Program-made: the position numbers and the translations under genes
Assembly: GCA_017468365.1 (NCBI GenBank)
Contig: JAFUIS010000017.1
Location: 1-64,000, forward strand
DNA from: Oscillospiraceae bacterium
GTDB lineage: Bacteria > Bacillota > Clostridia > Oscillospirales > Ruminococcaceae
Reading direction: 5' to 3'
Length of the DNA stretch: 64,000 nt
In this document: one piece after another, positions 25,464 through 35,500 of the stretch
Layout of the letters: every line of letters starts with the position of its first letter
Position numbering within the stretch: position 1 is the stretch's first letter
Notes under the pieces: generated by a model
Seen by the model: the letters and a program-made list of their open reading frames with translations, nothing else
Told to the model about the DNA's origin: nothing
Databases searched by the model: none

Positions 25464-26624
25464 TCATGCTATAACAAATCTTCTTCCGGAAGCGGGAACG
25501 ATAAGACCCAGAAGCTCAAGTTCCGTAAGTCCCACCGCCACCGCGGAAGAAGAAAGCTCGGTAAGATCCGAAATTTCGTCCGTATTCTTAGGAATGCGGT
25601 CAAGAACGCCGTAAATTGCGGCGGCGTTTTTCGAAAGTCCCGCCGGAGGCGCTTTTTTAACGTGTTTCGGCTGTTTTTCGGGCCGTTCGTTTTTTGCCTC
25701 GGGGTTCTTTTCGATTTTTCTGTGTTCGATTTTTTCAAGGTCAAGGTGGGCGATAAGGTCCTCGCCGAATTCGGAAAGGATATCCTTTGCGTCCGCAACG
25801 GGAATTGCACCGTTTCTGAGAAGGCGGAAAGTTCCCTGAGAAGTGCTGCGGTTTACGTCCGCGGGAACGGCAAAAACTTTTCTTCCCTGGTCAAAGGCAA
25901 GGTTTGCGGTAATGGAAGTTCCGCTTCTGGCGGCGGCTTCAATTACGCATACTCCAAGGCTCATTCCCGAAACGATTCGGTTTCTTATGGGGAAAAAGCT
26001 TGAGCGGGCTTCGTCATCGGGAATGAATTCGCTGATGACGGCGCCGTTTGCGGCAATAAGCTCTTTGAGCTCGACGTTTTCCGGAGGAAAAGTCTTACAG
26101 ATGCCGCAGCCCTGGACTGCAACGGTTTTTCCGCCGGCGGCAAGACAGGCTTTGTGCGCGGCGGAATCGATTCCGAGAGCCATTCCCGAAACCACAAGCG
26201 CGCCTGCGCTTCCAAGTCCGCCGGAAATTACGGAGGCCATTTTGCTTCCGTATTCGCTCATTCGTCTTGTGCCGACAATGCCGATGGCGGGTTCCATATT
26301 AAGACAGGTCTCGTCGCCAAGGACATAAAGCACCGGCGGCGCAGTCTTTATGGAAAGAAGGTTTTGCGGATAGAAAGGAGATTCCTTCGTGATGACCTTT
26401 GCGCCGTAATTTTCGGCGCTGTCGATAGCTTTTTTGGCGACGTCAAGGCTTGTTGCCCTGATTCTAAGTGCGTCGGCTTCGTTTATGGTGCCGACTTTTT
26501 CGATTCCAAGGTCGCCGGAAAGGAAGAATTCTTCCGGGTCGGGAAAAACCCGAAGGATATCGTCAACAATTCGGTTTCCCGGCTGAGAAGCGATTCCAAG
26601 CCAGGCCCAGTGTTCAAGACTCAT
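25464..26624 (-). CDS. dprA: DNA-processing protein DprA
   Basis: 386 aa. The Rossmann core shows GIVGTRRMSEYG, VVSGMALGIDSAAHKACL and FPIRNRIVSGMS, and a C-terminal winged-helix-like DprA domain (DRIPKNTDEISDLTELSSSAV) is present. DprA loads RecA on incoming single-stranded DNA during transformation and recombination. The start has AAAAGGAGG upstream. It lies 15 bp after trmH. Whether this organism is competent cannot be told from the window. Confidence 0.95.
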   Translation of the reverse strand: MSLEHWAWLGIASQPGNRIVDDILRVFPDPEEFFLSGDLGIEKVGTINEADALRIRATSLDVAKKAIDSAENYGAKVITKESPFYPQNLLSIKTAPPVLYVLGDETCLNMEPAIGIVGTRRMSEYGSKMASVISGGLGSAGALVVSGMALGIDSAAHKACLAAGGKTVAVQGCGICKTFPPENVELKELIAANGAVISEFIPDDEARSSFFPIRNRIVSGMSLGVCVIEAAARSGTSITANLAFDQGRKVFAVPADVNRSTSQGTFRLLRNGAIPVADAKDILSEFGEDLIAHLDLEKIEHRKIEKNPEAKNERPEKQPKHVKKAPPAGLSKNAAAIYGVLDRIPKNTDEISDLTELSSSAVAVGLTELELLGLIVPASGRRFVIA

Positions 26625-26639
26625 TTTTCGGGCCTCCTT

Positions 26640-27419
26640 TTATTTTTGCATTGCCGCGGAATAGATCATAATCGCCGCGGCAGAAGCTGCGTTAAGGCTT
26701 TCTGCTTTTCCGGGCATGGGTATCATTACCACGTGCTCACAGCTTTCAATGACCTCGTGCTCAAGGCCGTTGCCTTCGTTTCCGATGAGCACACAGGCTC
26801 TTTCGCTGAATTTTACGTCCGGAAGGAGAAGGGCGTTTTCAGAAAGAGCAGAGGCATAAGTCGAAACTCCCGCTTCTTTTAAAAGCGAAAGAGCCTTTGC
26901 CGTTTCAGAAAAAACTCTTATCGGCAAACGGAAAATGCAGCCCATTGTTCCGCGAAGAACTTTTGGAGAAAAGCAATCGGCACAGCCGCAAAGAAAAACG
27001 CCTTTTGCGTTCATGGCTTCGCAGGTTCGAAGAATGGTGCCGATGTTGCCCGGGTCCTGAAGGTTTGAAAGCAGCACGAAAACGCCGTTCTGTTCAAGGT
27101 CAAGGGGCTTTTCTTCCATTTTGCAAACGGCAAAAACCCCCTGGGGAGTTTTTGTGTCGCTTATTTTTTCGGCAACGGAAGAGGTTATCTGAAAAACCTC
27201 TTTCGCGGCAAAAACAAGGTCGGAAAGGTATTCGGAATATTTCTTTTCGGCCTCTTCGGTTACAAAAAGACGGAGGACTTCTGCGCCGCTTTTGCAGGCT
27301 TCACTGCAAAGTCTTGCGCCTTCTACCACAAAAAGACCGCTGTTTTTTCTTGCTTTTTTGTCAGAAACAAGGGCGGCGGCTTCTTTGATTATGGGGTTTT
27401 CGCGGCTTGAAATAAGCAT
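26640..27419 (-). CDS. TrmH/SpoU family RNA 2'-O-methyltransferase
   Basis: 259 aa. An N-terminal substrate-binding domain (KKARKNSGLFVVEGARLC, about 20-37) precedes a SPOUT domain with the three family motifs: LQDPGNIGTILR, the GNEGNG region and IPMPGKAESLNAASAAAI. It methylates ribose in tRNA or rRNA; the target is not assignable. AGGAGG precedes the ATG. It appears to open the long minus-strand unit that runs to coaX. Confidence 0.93.
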   Translation of the reverse strand: MLISSRENPIIKEAAALVSDKKARKNSGLFVVEGARLCSEACKSGAEVLRLFVTEEAEKKYSEYLSDLVFAAKEVFQITSSVAEKISDTKTPQGVFAVCKMEEKPLDLEQNGVFVLLSNLQDPGNIGTILRTCEAMNAKGVFLCGCADCFSPKVLRGTMGCIFRLPIRVFSETAKALSLLKEAGVSTYASALSENALLLPDVKFSERACVLIGNEGNGLEHEVIESCEHVVMIPMPGKAESLNAASAAAIMIYSAAMQK

Positions 27420-27500
27420 GGTTTTCCTCCTGTTTTTGGTAAATATGGAAGTAAATGTAACGGATTTTATTCCGAAAATCTACCTCTAAATAAAGCAATT

Positions 27501-27530
27501 CGCCCGAGCTAATATATAACTCGGGCGTTT
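27501..27530 (-). terminator. Terminator-like hairpin after rplT
   Basis: Stem CGCCCGAG/CTCGGGCG (27501-27508 with 27520-27527) and an 11-nt loop. The minus-strand tail is only moderately T-rich, so termination may be partial. Confidence 0.55.
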
Positions 27531-27540
27531 ATTGTCGAAA

Positions 27541-27894
27541 TTAAAGAGCTGCTTTTGCCTGTGCGCAAAGAGCTGCAAAGCCTTCTGCATCATGGATTGC
27601 CATTTCGGAAAGCATTTTTCTGTTAAGGGTTACACCGCATTTTTTAAGGCCGTTCATGAAGGAAGAATAGTTCATATCGTTCATTTTGCAGCCAGCGGAA
27701 ATTCTGGTGATCCAGAGTCTTCTGAACTCTCTCTTTTTCTGTTTTCTGCCGATATAAGCATAGCGGCCGGTTTTCATAACTGCTTCTTTAGCAGTTCTGA
27801 ACAGTCTGTGTCTTGCGCCATAGTAGCCTTTAGCAAGTCTCAGAACTTTTTTTCTTCTTTTATGGGACATAACTCCGCCTTTAACACGAGCCAT
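27541..27894 (-). CDS. rplT: 50S ribosomal protein L20
   Basis: 117 aa, standard length. Typical N-terminus [20 protein letters not shown] and the conserved [16 protein letters not shown] region. It binds 23S rRNA during early assembly and in Firmicutes represses its own operon by binding the leader upstream of infC. Last gene of infC-rpmI-rplT. Confidence 0.98.
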   Translation of the reverse strand: MARVKGGVMSHKRRKKVLRLAKGYYGARHRLFRTAKEAVMKTGRYAYIGRKQKKREFRRLWITRISAGCKMNDMNYSSFMNGLKKCGVTLNRKMLSEMAIHDAEGFAALCAQAKAAL

Positions 27895-27961
27895 ATTATT
27901 TAACCTCCGTTAATTATGAAATAAAGTTGATGTTTTTAAAATTTTCGGTTTGCCTTAGCAA

Positions 27962-28168
27962 TTATGCGTAAGGAAGAAGTTTAGTGAGTTTCTCCATGTT
28001 GGTCTTATCTGCATAAGTTGCATGACGGAGATTACGTTTACGTTTGGTGTCTTTTCTCTGGGAGTTGAGAATGTGGGATTTGAATGCTTTTGCGCGTTTT
28101 ACTTTACCGTTTTTGGTGAGTTTGAAACGTTTTTTTGCGCCGGAATGGGTTTTGAGCTTTGCGTTCAT
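27962..28168 (-). CDS. rpmI: 50S ribosomal protein L35
   Basis: 68 aa, highly basic, with the family pattern [19 protein letters not shown] and [17 protein letters not shown]. It lies between infC and rplT as in most bacteria. The start has AGGAGG upstream. Confidence 0.98.
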   Translation of the reverse strand: MNAKLKTHSGAKKRFKLTKNGKVKRAKAFKSHILNSQRKDTKRKRNLRHATYADKTNMEKLTKLLPYA

Positions 28169-28215
28169 TTTGATTTCCTCCTGATATGTTTTGCAAAAAG
28201 CAATTATTAACGAAC

Positions 28216-28734
28216 TTATTTGTTGTTTTTGGAGCTGATGATCATTACCATGCTTCTGCCTTCAAGCTTGGGCATCTTATCCACGGAGCCGAATTCGGCG
28301 ACACCTTCGGCAAACTTCTGTACCATTTCGGTTCCGAGTTCGGGGTGAGCCATTTCTCTTCCGCGGAAACGTACGGAAACTTTAACTTTGTTGCCGTCTT
28401 TAAGGAATTTGATTGCGTGGTTAAGTTTGGTATTGAAGTCGTTAGTATCGATGTTGAGAGAAAGACGAATTTCTTTAACTTCGATAACTTTCTGGTTTTT
28501 CTTTGCCTCTTTTTCGCGTTTCATCTGTTCGAATTTATATTTGCCGTAATCCATGATGCGGCAAACATGGGGATTCGCGGTGGGCGCGATTTCAACAAGG
28601 TCAAGGTTTTTTTCTGCGGCGATAGCAAGTGCATCTTTAAGAGAAATGATACCGAGCTGTGCGCCGTCGGAATCGATCACGCGGACTTCTTTTTCGCGGA
28701 TCTCATCGTTGATGAGCAGTTCCTGCTTAGCTAT
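28216..28734 (-). CDS. infC: Translation initiation factor IF-3
   Basis: 172 aa. The N-terminal domain ([21 protein letters not shown]) and the C-terminal RNA-binding domain ([10 protein letters not shown], then [16 protein letters not shown]) are complete. Initiation is probably at ATA (28732-28734), nine bases after GGAGG. The only nearby standard codon, TTG at 28740, is too close to the ribosome site, and the further N-terminal extension in this frame runs through the leader. Unusual infC start codons are a known autoregulatory device, because IF-3 rejects non-standard initiation codons. An L20-type attenuator precedes it. Confidence 0.95.
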   Translation of the reverse strand: MAKQELLINDEIREKEVRVIDSDGAQLGIISLKDALAIAAEKNLDLVEIAPTANPHVCRIMDYGKYKFEQMKREKEAKKNQKVIEVKEIRLSLNIDTNDFNTKLNHAIKFLKDGNKVKVSVRFRGREMAHPELGTEMVQKFAEGVAEFGSVDKMPKLEGRSMVMIISSKNNK

Positions 28735-28902
28735 TGTCAAACACCTCCAAAATAATAAAAAAAGTGCGGTTTTCAAAAGAAGCACCGCACACGAACAAAA
28801 GAAAACCCAAGGGCGCAATTTACCCATCGGTTTTTCTGAAAGTTTTTGCCGTGCCTGATTCTTTGATCGGACGGCGAGAACGGTTCGTTCTGCTTCTTTG
28901 TC
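28735..28902 (-). promoter_or_regulatory. infC operon leader (L20-type autoregulatory region)
   Basis: An untranslated leader of about 170 nt between a consensus promoter and infC that ends in an intrinsic terminator just before the ribosome site. That layout matches Firmicute L20 leaders. I infer L20 control from layout and gene order; the L20-binding structure was not folded. Confidence 0.6.
28756..28790 (-). terminator. Attenuator terminator before infC
   Basis: On the minus strand stem GTGCGGT/ACCGCAC (28784-28790 with 28764-28770) followed by a T-run, ending about 12 bases before the infC ribosome site. Confidence 0.85.
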
Positions 28903-28908
28903 CTAAAT

Positions 28909-28937
28909 ATTATAACGGCTTTAAAAGCCTTTGTCAA
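28909..28937 (-). promoter_or_regulatory. Consensus promoter of the infC operon
   Basis: TTGACA (28932-28937), a 17-nt spacer and TATAAT (28909-28914), a perfect sigma-A match as expected for a ribosomal protein operon. Confidence 0.92.
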
Positions 28938-28970
28938 TACCAAAATTCAAAAATTTTTGATATTTATGCG

Positions 28971-29001
28971 AAAAAACGGGCGCGTCTTTTGGATGCGCCC
29001 G
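28971..29001 (-). terminator. Terminator after addA
   Basis: On the minus strand stem CGGGCGC/GCGCCCG (with TC/GA extending it) and a T-run at 28971-28976, directly after the addA stop. Confidence 0.85.
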
Positions 29002-29009
29002 CAGGTTTT

Positions 29010-32000
29010 TTATACCGAAAGTTCCTTTCCGAACCTGAAGGACCAGATGACGGTTTCAGAAACCGGTTTTCCCAGAGAAGCGGAAAGAAGTTCTTTATAC
29101 ATATGAAGCTGTGCGGAATAGCGGTTTCGAAGCTCCTCCATATCCTCCACAAAGTCGGTTTTATAGTCGACGATGACGAGTTTTCCGTTTTCTTCAAAAA
29201 CGCAGTCCGCAACACCCTGAACGGTTATTCTGTCGTCTTCCGAAGCGCCTTCATAACCGAGCTTTGCGGCGGAAATTCCACGCAGGAACCGAAGTTCCCG
29301 CCAAACCTTATCCGCTTTTTCGATCCGGCGGTAAAGTTCGCTTTCAAAAAAAGCCGCAACCTTTTTGGGGTCGATGACCTCCGCCTGTTTTTCGGTGATA
29401 AAGCGCTTTTGGGTAAGGCGTTTTATCTCGGCGGCGGGGTCGGATTTTGCCGCGGAAAAATCGCAGAACTGCATGAAGGTATGAAGGGCGGTGCCTCTTT
29501 CGGCGCCGGAAAGTTTTCCAAAGCCGGGCTTTGCCGCAAAAAGAAGCTTTTGGTGCATTTCGCCGTGGGTGAGGGAAGAAACGCCGGCTTTTACCGGAAT
29601 CTTTTCGGAAGAAGCAAAGGGATAGACCCATTTTCCGCGTTCTTCAAGAATTTCAAGGGTCTTTTCGTCCAAAGGCGCCTTTTCGGTCTCTTCTTCGGTT
29701 TTTGCAGTTTCCGCCGTTTCAAAAGCGGACGAAATCTCAAATTTCCATTTTGTTTCGTCCCAGATGACGCAGCTTTCGTCAAGACCCGCCGCAAGGCGAA
29801 GATCCTTTGCGTCAGGGTGACGGAGAAGGGAAGTGAAAATCCAGTCCGCTTCACAAATGGCTTTTGAAACCGCAAAGGGGTCGAGTTTTCTTCCGTATCG
29901 CGCGTCGGAAGCAAGGGAGCTCAGATATTTCGCCGGGTCCTTTTTGCAGCAGGTTATAACAAGGTTTTCTTTTGCCCTTGTGAGCGCGACGTAAAGTATC
30001 CTCATCTCTTCCGCAAGGGAAAGACGGCGAATCTCAAGTTTGAGCGCCTGTTGGGGAACGGTTGCAAAGCGAACACCGGTTTTGGGGTCGCGCCTTGCGC
30101 AGGCAAAACCGAGAGAAGGATGCAAAAGCGGAAGATCGGTGCGGGTATCGACTTTGAATTTTTTGCCGGTGCCGCAAAGGAAAACCACCGGAAATTCAAG
30201 GCCTTTTGAACCGTGGACGGACATTATCCTTACGGAATCGCCGCCGTTTCCGACTGTTCCGGCAGGCGAAAGGTCGTCGTCCCTTTCCTCAAGCCTTGTT
30301 ATAAAGCGAAGGAAGGCGGAAAGTCCGTGGGAACCGGCGTCTTCACGGTCCGCGGCGTATTTGAGAAGAAGGCGAAGGTTCGAAAGTCTGAGCTCGCCGT
30401 CATCAAGGCTGCGCATTATCTGGGGGAAAGCAGTAGCGTCATAAAGCCGCTCTATGACCTCGTCGCTTCGTTCATAAGCCGCCGCACTTCTGAGGGAATC
30501 GAGAGTGCGGATAAAATCCGCGGCTTTTTCGTTTCCGTTTTCGGCGGCGGTCTTAACGGAAGTATAAAGCGGGCATTTTTTATTTTCGCTGCGCATCACC
30601 GCAAGGTCGTCCGGGGTGAAAAGGAACATTTCCGAAAGCATTGCGCCCGCAAGAGGAATATCCAGAAGGGGGTTATCCACCGCTTTAAGAACGTCGGTCA
30701 CCGCCCGTATCTCCGGACGGGTAAGAAAGCCTTTTCCTTTTTCACTGCGGCAGTTTATGCCCAGCTTTCGAAGAGCATCGATATAAACGTCGCCCTGTCC
30801 TTTCATGGAGCGAAGCAGGATACAGATGTCGGAATAGCGCATTGGGCGCACCGAATCCTTGTCCGAAACCGGGGTTCCCCTTAATACCATATTATATATA
30901 CGCTGTGCCACAAAAGCGGCTTCGGTTTTAACGGCATCTTCGTCCGCGGGAATGATTACAGCTTCGTTGCGGCAAAGTCCGTCTTCGGGGAACGAAGCTT
31001 CGGGAATAAGCATTTCTTCCTCGCCGTAATCCATTTCGGCGGCTTCGGTGCTCATTATCTGTTCAAAGATATAGTTGACCGCGCCGGCAATGCTTTTTCT
31101 GCTGCGGTAGTTGCGGCCGAGAATTATTGTGGCAGGGAAATTTTCGCCGTCAAAAAGGGGCCAGAGGCGGCGTTTTTCAAGAAAAAGCTCGGGCATCGCC
31201 TGACGGAAGCGGTAGATGCTCTGCTTTACGTCGCCGACAAAAAACTGGTTGCCGGCTTTGCCGACCATATCGAAAATGGTGCTCTGTACCTTGTTGATAT
31301 CCTGACATTCGTCCACCAGAAGATAGTCGAAACGGTCCGAAACGGCCCTTGCCACTTCGGAGGGGACTATCTTTCCGTTTTCATCTTTTTCGGTGAGCAC
31401 CGAAACGGTCATCTGTTCAAGGTCGGGAAAATCCAAAAGCCTTTTTTCGCGCTTCATCGAAGAAAAAAGGCGGTCGTAGTCCAAAGTAAGCTCAAAAAGG
31501 CATTTTATCTTTGGATAAAGGTCGGCAATATCTTCACAAAATTCCTCTTCGGTGGCGGAAAATTCATCTTTCAGCTTGGTGACGGTCTTTTTATATTCCT
31601 CGCGGCAGGCCTTGACTCTGTCTTTGAGCACGCCGCCCATGCCTTTTTTCGAAGGCATGGTCATGAACTTTGCAAGAGAAAGTTCTTTTACAAAATCGTT
31701 CCAGCTTCCGCTTTCACAGCGGCCCAGAAGCTTCTCAAAAAGGAAGATATCGTCCGCAAACATTGGGATGTAGATGTCGAAAGGCTCTTCGCCGCATTCC
31801 TCGCTCATATATTTCGCCATGGCGATGTTGCGTTTGAGCACCGATGCCGCATGGGAAAGAAGAATCTTTCCCCAGGCGGTGCTTCCGGCAGGCACCGAAG
31901 GGTCATACATGGCCGCTTTTTCAGAAAGCCAGTCCTCATAATGGGGAAGGGCGCGGACAAATTTATGGAGCGTGAGCACCGCGTTTTCAAGGTTGTCGTC

Positions 32001-32504
32001 GTTTCGTCCTGCGCCAAGGGTTTCGGCAATTTCCTCAAAGACCGGGGAATGCATGGAATAGTATTTTTCAATGGTTTCCTCAAGGGCGGCGGACGAAATA
32101 TCCATAAGTTCGTTGTCGTCCGCAATGCGGGAATCCGGCGTAAGACCTAAAGCGCTGAAGTTTTCACGCACTATGTCGAAGCAAAAAGAATGGATAGTGC
32201 CGATATGAGCACGCTCCATAAGAAGAAGCTGGCGCGAAAGACGCGCGTCATGGGGGTTTTTTGCCGCAAGTTCAGAAAGTTCGGCGTTTATCCTGGCTTT
32301 CATCTCCGCCGCGGCAAGATTTGTAAAGGTCACCACCAAAAGACGGTCCGCATCAACCGGGTCATGCTCACGGGTGAGCATGTTGGCAACGCGTTTTACA
32401 AGAACGGCGGTTTTTCCGGAACCTGCCGCCGCAGAAACAAGAAGGTTTCCGCCGAAGGAGTTCATTGCCAAAAGCTGGTCCGGGTTCCAATTACGCTCAG
32501 CCAA
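29010..32504 (-). CDS. addA: ATP-dependent helicase/nuclease subunit A
   Basis: 1164 aa. UvrD/Rep-type helicase with Walker A SAAAGSGKTAVL near residue 25, a DECQDINKVQ motif and LSVHGSKGLEFP-like motif V (RIMSVHGSKGLEFPVVF). A C-terminal PD-(D/E)XK nuclease contains KLVIVDYKTDFV. AddAB resects double-strand breaks until a Chi sequence. The start is probably TTG at 32504, five bases after GGTGA of AAAGGCGGTGA; a GTG at 32513 lies inside that site. It overlaps addB by 8 bp. Confidence 0.96.
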   Translation of the reverse strand: MAERNWNPDQLLAMNSFGGNLLVSAAAGSGKTAVLVKRVANMLTREHDPVDADRLLVVTFTNLAAAEMKARINAELSELAAKNPHDARLSRQLLLMERAHIGTIHSFCFDIVRENFSALGLTPDSRIADDNELMDISSAALEETIEKYYSMHSPVFEEIAETLGAGRNDDNLENAVLTLHKFVRALPHYEDWLSEKAAMYDPSVPAGSTAWGKILLSHAASVLKRNIAMAKYMSEECGEEPFDIYIPMFADDIFLFEKLLGRCESGSWNDFVKELSLAKFMTMPSKKGMGGVLKDRVKACREEYKKTVTKLKDEFSATEEEFCEDIADLYPKIKCLFELTLDYDRLFSSMKREKRLLDFPDLEQMTVSVLTEKDENGKIVPSEVARAVSDRFDYLLVDECQDINKVQSTIFDMVGKAGNQFFVGDVKQSIYRFRQAMPELFLEKRRLWPLFDGENFPATIILGRNYRSRKSIAGAVNYIFEQIMSTEAAEMDYGEEEMLIPEASFPEDGLCRNEAVIIPADEDAVKTEAAFVAQRIYNMVLRGTPVSDKDSVRPMRYSDICILLRSMKGQGDVYIDALRKLGINCRSEKGKGFLTRPEIRAVTDVLKAVDNPLLDIPLAGAMLSEMFLFTPDDLAVMRSENKKCPLYTSVKTAAENGNEKAADFIRTLDSLRSAAAYERSDEVIERLYDATAFPQIMRSLDDGELRLSNLRLLLKYAADREDAGSHGLSAFLRFITRLEERDDDLSPAGTVGNGGDSVRIMSVHGSKGLEFPVVFLCGTGKKFKVDTRTDLPLLHPSLGFACARRDPKTGVRFATVPQQALKLEIRRLSLAEEMRILYVALTRAKENLVITCCKKDPAKYLSSLASDARYGRKLDPFAVSKAICEADWIFTSLLRHPDAKDLRLAAGLDESCVIWDETKWKFEISSAFETAETAKTEEETEKAPLDEKTLEILEERGKWVYPFASSEKIPVKAGVSSLTHGEMHQKLLFAAKPGFGKLSGAERGTALHTFMQFCDFSAAKSDPAAEIKRLTQKRFITEKQAEVIDPKKVAAFFESELYRRIEKADKVWRELRFLRGISAAKLGYEGASEDDRITVQGVADCVFEENGKLVIVDYKTDFVEDMEELRNRYSAQLHMYKELLSASLGKPVSETVIWSFRFGKELSV

Positions 32505-35500
32505 GTTCCTCACCGCCTTTCACAAGCTTATAAAATTCATCGTTGGCAAAGGAAAGATGCTCGTTCATGGGTTCGTTTTCGCTTCGGCGGCAAACCGCTT
32601 TATACGAGCACCAGTCGCAGGAGGTTTTGTCCTTTTTGCGATAGGGCAATGCGGAAATTCTGCCTTCCGAAAGCTCCGTTGCCATTTCGATGAGCAGTGA
32701 ATCCACATGGGATTTTATCTTTCCCAGTTCCGCAATGCTCGCGACGGAACCTTTATAGGTGCCGTTTTTGCCGGAAACGGGGATAAAAATGCCTTTAAGG
32801 CCCGGTTCCATTGCGTTGAGCACGTCCGGATCGTCAAGAAGAAGCCCGTTCATGCGGAACTTCTTCTGAAGTTCCGCCGCGACCTTTTCGGGTTCGGCGT
32901 TCCTGCTCATGGTGGAGGGGGAATCCTTTGCCGGCATATAAAGAACGCCCGCAGGGGTGGAACCGGAAAGGTTTCCGCTTCCGTTTTCCCAAATGGAAAA
33001 GAGGTAAACGAGCATCTGGATGTTTATTCCGTAGAAAACGTCGCAAAGTTCAAAGGTTTTTGAACCGGATTTGTAGTCAACGACCCTTACGTAACGGCTG
33101 CCGTTTTTGTTGAGCACGTCCACGCGGTCGATAATGCCCTCAACGGAAATTTCGATTCCGTCCGGTGTAACAAGGCGGTAAAAACCGGCTTCGGAACCGC
33201 TTTTTACGGGCATTTCAAAGGCATACGGCTCGAATTCCGAAACGGCAAATTCGTTTCCGATGCGGCGGATGAGCCTTGTTAAAAAGCCTGCAATGCGGCG
33301 ATAAAGACACATGAACCTTGCGGTTTTGTCCTTTTCGCTGTTCATGAAGTCGTCAAGATAGGCTTTGAGCACGGCGTCTATCTCTGCCCGAAGTTCGGCA
33401 TCCGAAAGTTTTGAAATTCCGCTTCCGCCGTGGGCAAAAATTATCTTCTGAAGGGCAAAATGGATAAGCGAACCCGCGGAAAGAGGTGAAAGTTCCGCCT
33501 TGCGGCGGTCTTTGAGCATGAGCCCTGCGCCGATGAAATAGGAGAAGGGGCACTGTTCATAGGTTTCGATCCTTGAGGGCGAAAGACGGAACCTTTCACC
33601 GAAGAGTTTTCGCGCATTTTGGGGGTCGGTTATAGAAAATTCCGAAGGAAGGACCGGTTTCCCAAGCTTTTGAGCACGGTCGTTCCAAAGTTCTTTTTTT
33701 GAAAGGTGTTTTCTTATGGCTTCGCCCTCGGGAAGAGAAGTTTTTCCGAAGGAGGCAAGACGTTCGAAGGCAAAACTTTCGCTGCAAAGCCAAAGTTCTT
33801 CGCCGAAGGACGAAACGGTTTTCTCTTCAAGGGGCAAAACCGCTTCTTTAAGCCGGCGGATGAGCACCGAAGGAGCGGCTTCCGCAGCAGCGATATCATA
33901 GCGGTGATAAAGGGCAAAAACCTTTTCCGAAGCGCTGGTAAAAGCGGTGTAGGCATACATCCTTTCTGAAAGAAGCGCATCGTTTTGTCCGTCGGAAACG
34001 TCAAGACCGTTTTCCTGCATCACACGGCGGTCCTCATCGGTAAAGAGCGAGCCGTTTGAAGGCGGCGCCGGAAAAATTCCGTCGCAAAGGCCGAGAATGA
34101 AAACGATTTTTATATCCGAAGGGCGCATTCTGTCGGCAGTGCCGGCGGAAACGCAATCGAGAGTTTGGGGAAGAACGCCGATTTTCGATTCGGCGAGAAC
34201 GAGTTCGAAAAGTTTTCCGAGGGTGCCTTCCTCAAGGCGTACTCCCTCGAGAGCAAAGGAAAACTTATCCAGCGCCGCCACAACGCAGTTCCAGAAGGAA
34301 TCGAGTTTTTCCGCTTCGGAAATTTCGCCTTTTTCCGCAAAACCGTCGTAAAGGCGGCGCAGTCCTTCGGTCACTTCGCATTCGCAAAGATAATCGTAAA
34401 GTGCTTCGGAAAATTCCTTTCCGTCAGCGGAATAAAGACGGGTTTTAAGCTTTTCAAGGGGCATTATGACCTTTTCACGCAGAGAATTTATGCGCAAAAG
34501 GGCCTCTTCGTCAATTTCTCCGCGTTCGGTAAAGCCTTCGGGATTTCCGGTGAAGGGCGAAAGGAAAAGCTTTCCGCGGATATTCCAGATAAAGCAGTAG
34601 TTTTCGAATTCGGCGACCTCTTCTTCCGAAGCGGCAATGATGCCGGTTTTGAGGATGCGCATTATATCCGCAAGGGCAAAATTTCCGCGCACCGCAGAAA
34701 GCGAAGCGGAAATGAACGCGGAAAGGGGATGTGCCGAAAGGTCGGAAGTTCTGTCGAGATAAAGGGGCACTCCGGCTTTTTCAAAAGCACCCGGAAGGGC
34801 GTGTTCATAGGGCGAAAGGCTGCGCGCTATGACCGCCATATCCCGCCAGCGATAGCCCTCTTCCGCAAGCTGTCTTGCTTTTGCGGCAACAAAGTTTGCC
34901 TCCTCATAGGGGTCCGAGGCGCTTATGAGCACCACTTCGCCCTTGTTTTCGCCTTTGGGCGAAGAACTGCGAAGAAAATTTTCTTCAAGGTCGATTATTC
35001 CTGCGGGGCGACGGTCGTTTTCCGTTTCGGCAAAAACCGGAGTTTCCACCGAAACGCCGTTTTCCTTCGCAATGCGCTCAAGCCTTGAAGCGGTGCGCTG
35101 GGTCTTTGAAAAAAGACCGGTGCCGCCGGTTCTGTCATAGACGGAATCGCAGCAAAGGCTGATTTCCACCGTCGGGGACTGACGGATGACAGCGGTGAGA
35201 AGTTTGAATTCGCTTCCGGTAAAACCGGTGAAGTTATCGATAAAAACGGCTTTTTTGCCAAAGAAATCATGTTCAAAAAGAATTTCGCAGGCGCGTTTTA
35301 TATCCGAAAGGGGGTCGAGCCAGCTTTTTTCAAGCATGGAATCATAAAGCTCGAAAACTGCGGAAAGGTCGGCGGCTTTTTCGCCAAGGGTGCCGCCTTT
35401 TTCAGAAAGGCGAAGAAGATCGGAAGAAGAAACTCCCGCGTTTTTGAGTTCGGAATCCGTTTCAACAAGCTTTTTGATAAAAGGCGCGCCGTGGATGTTC

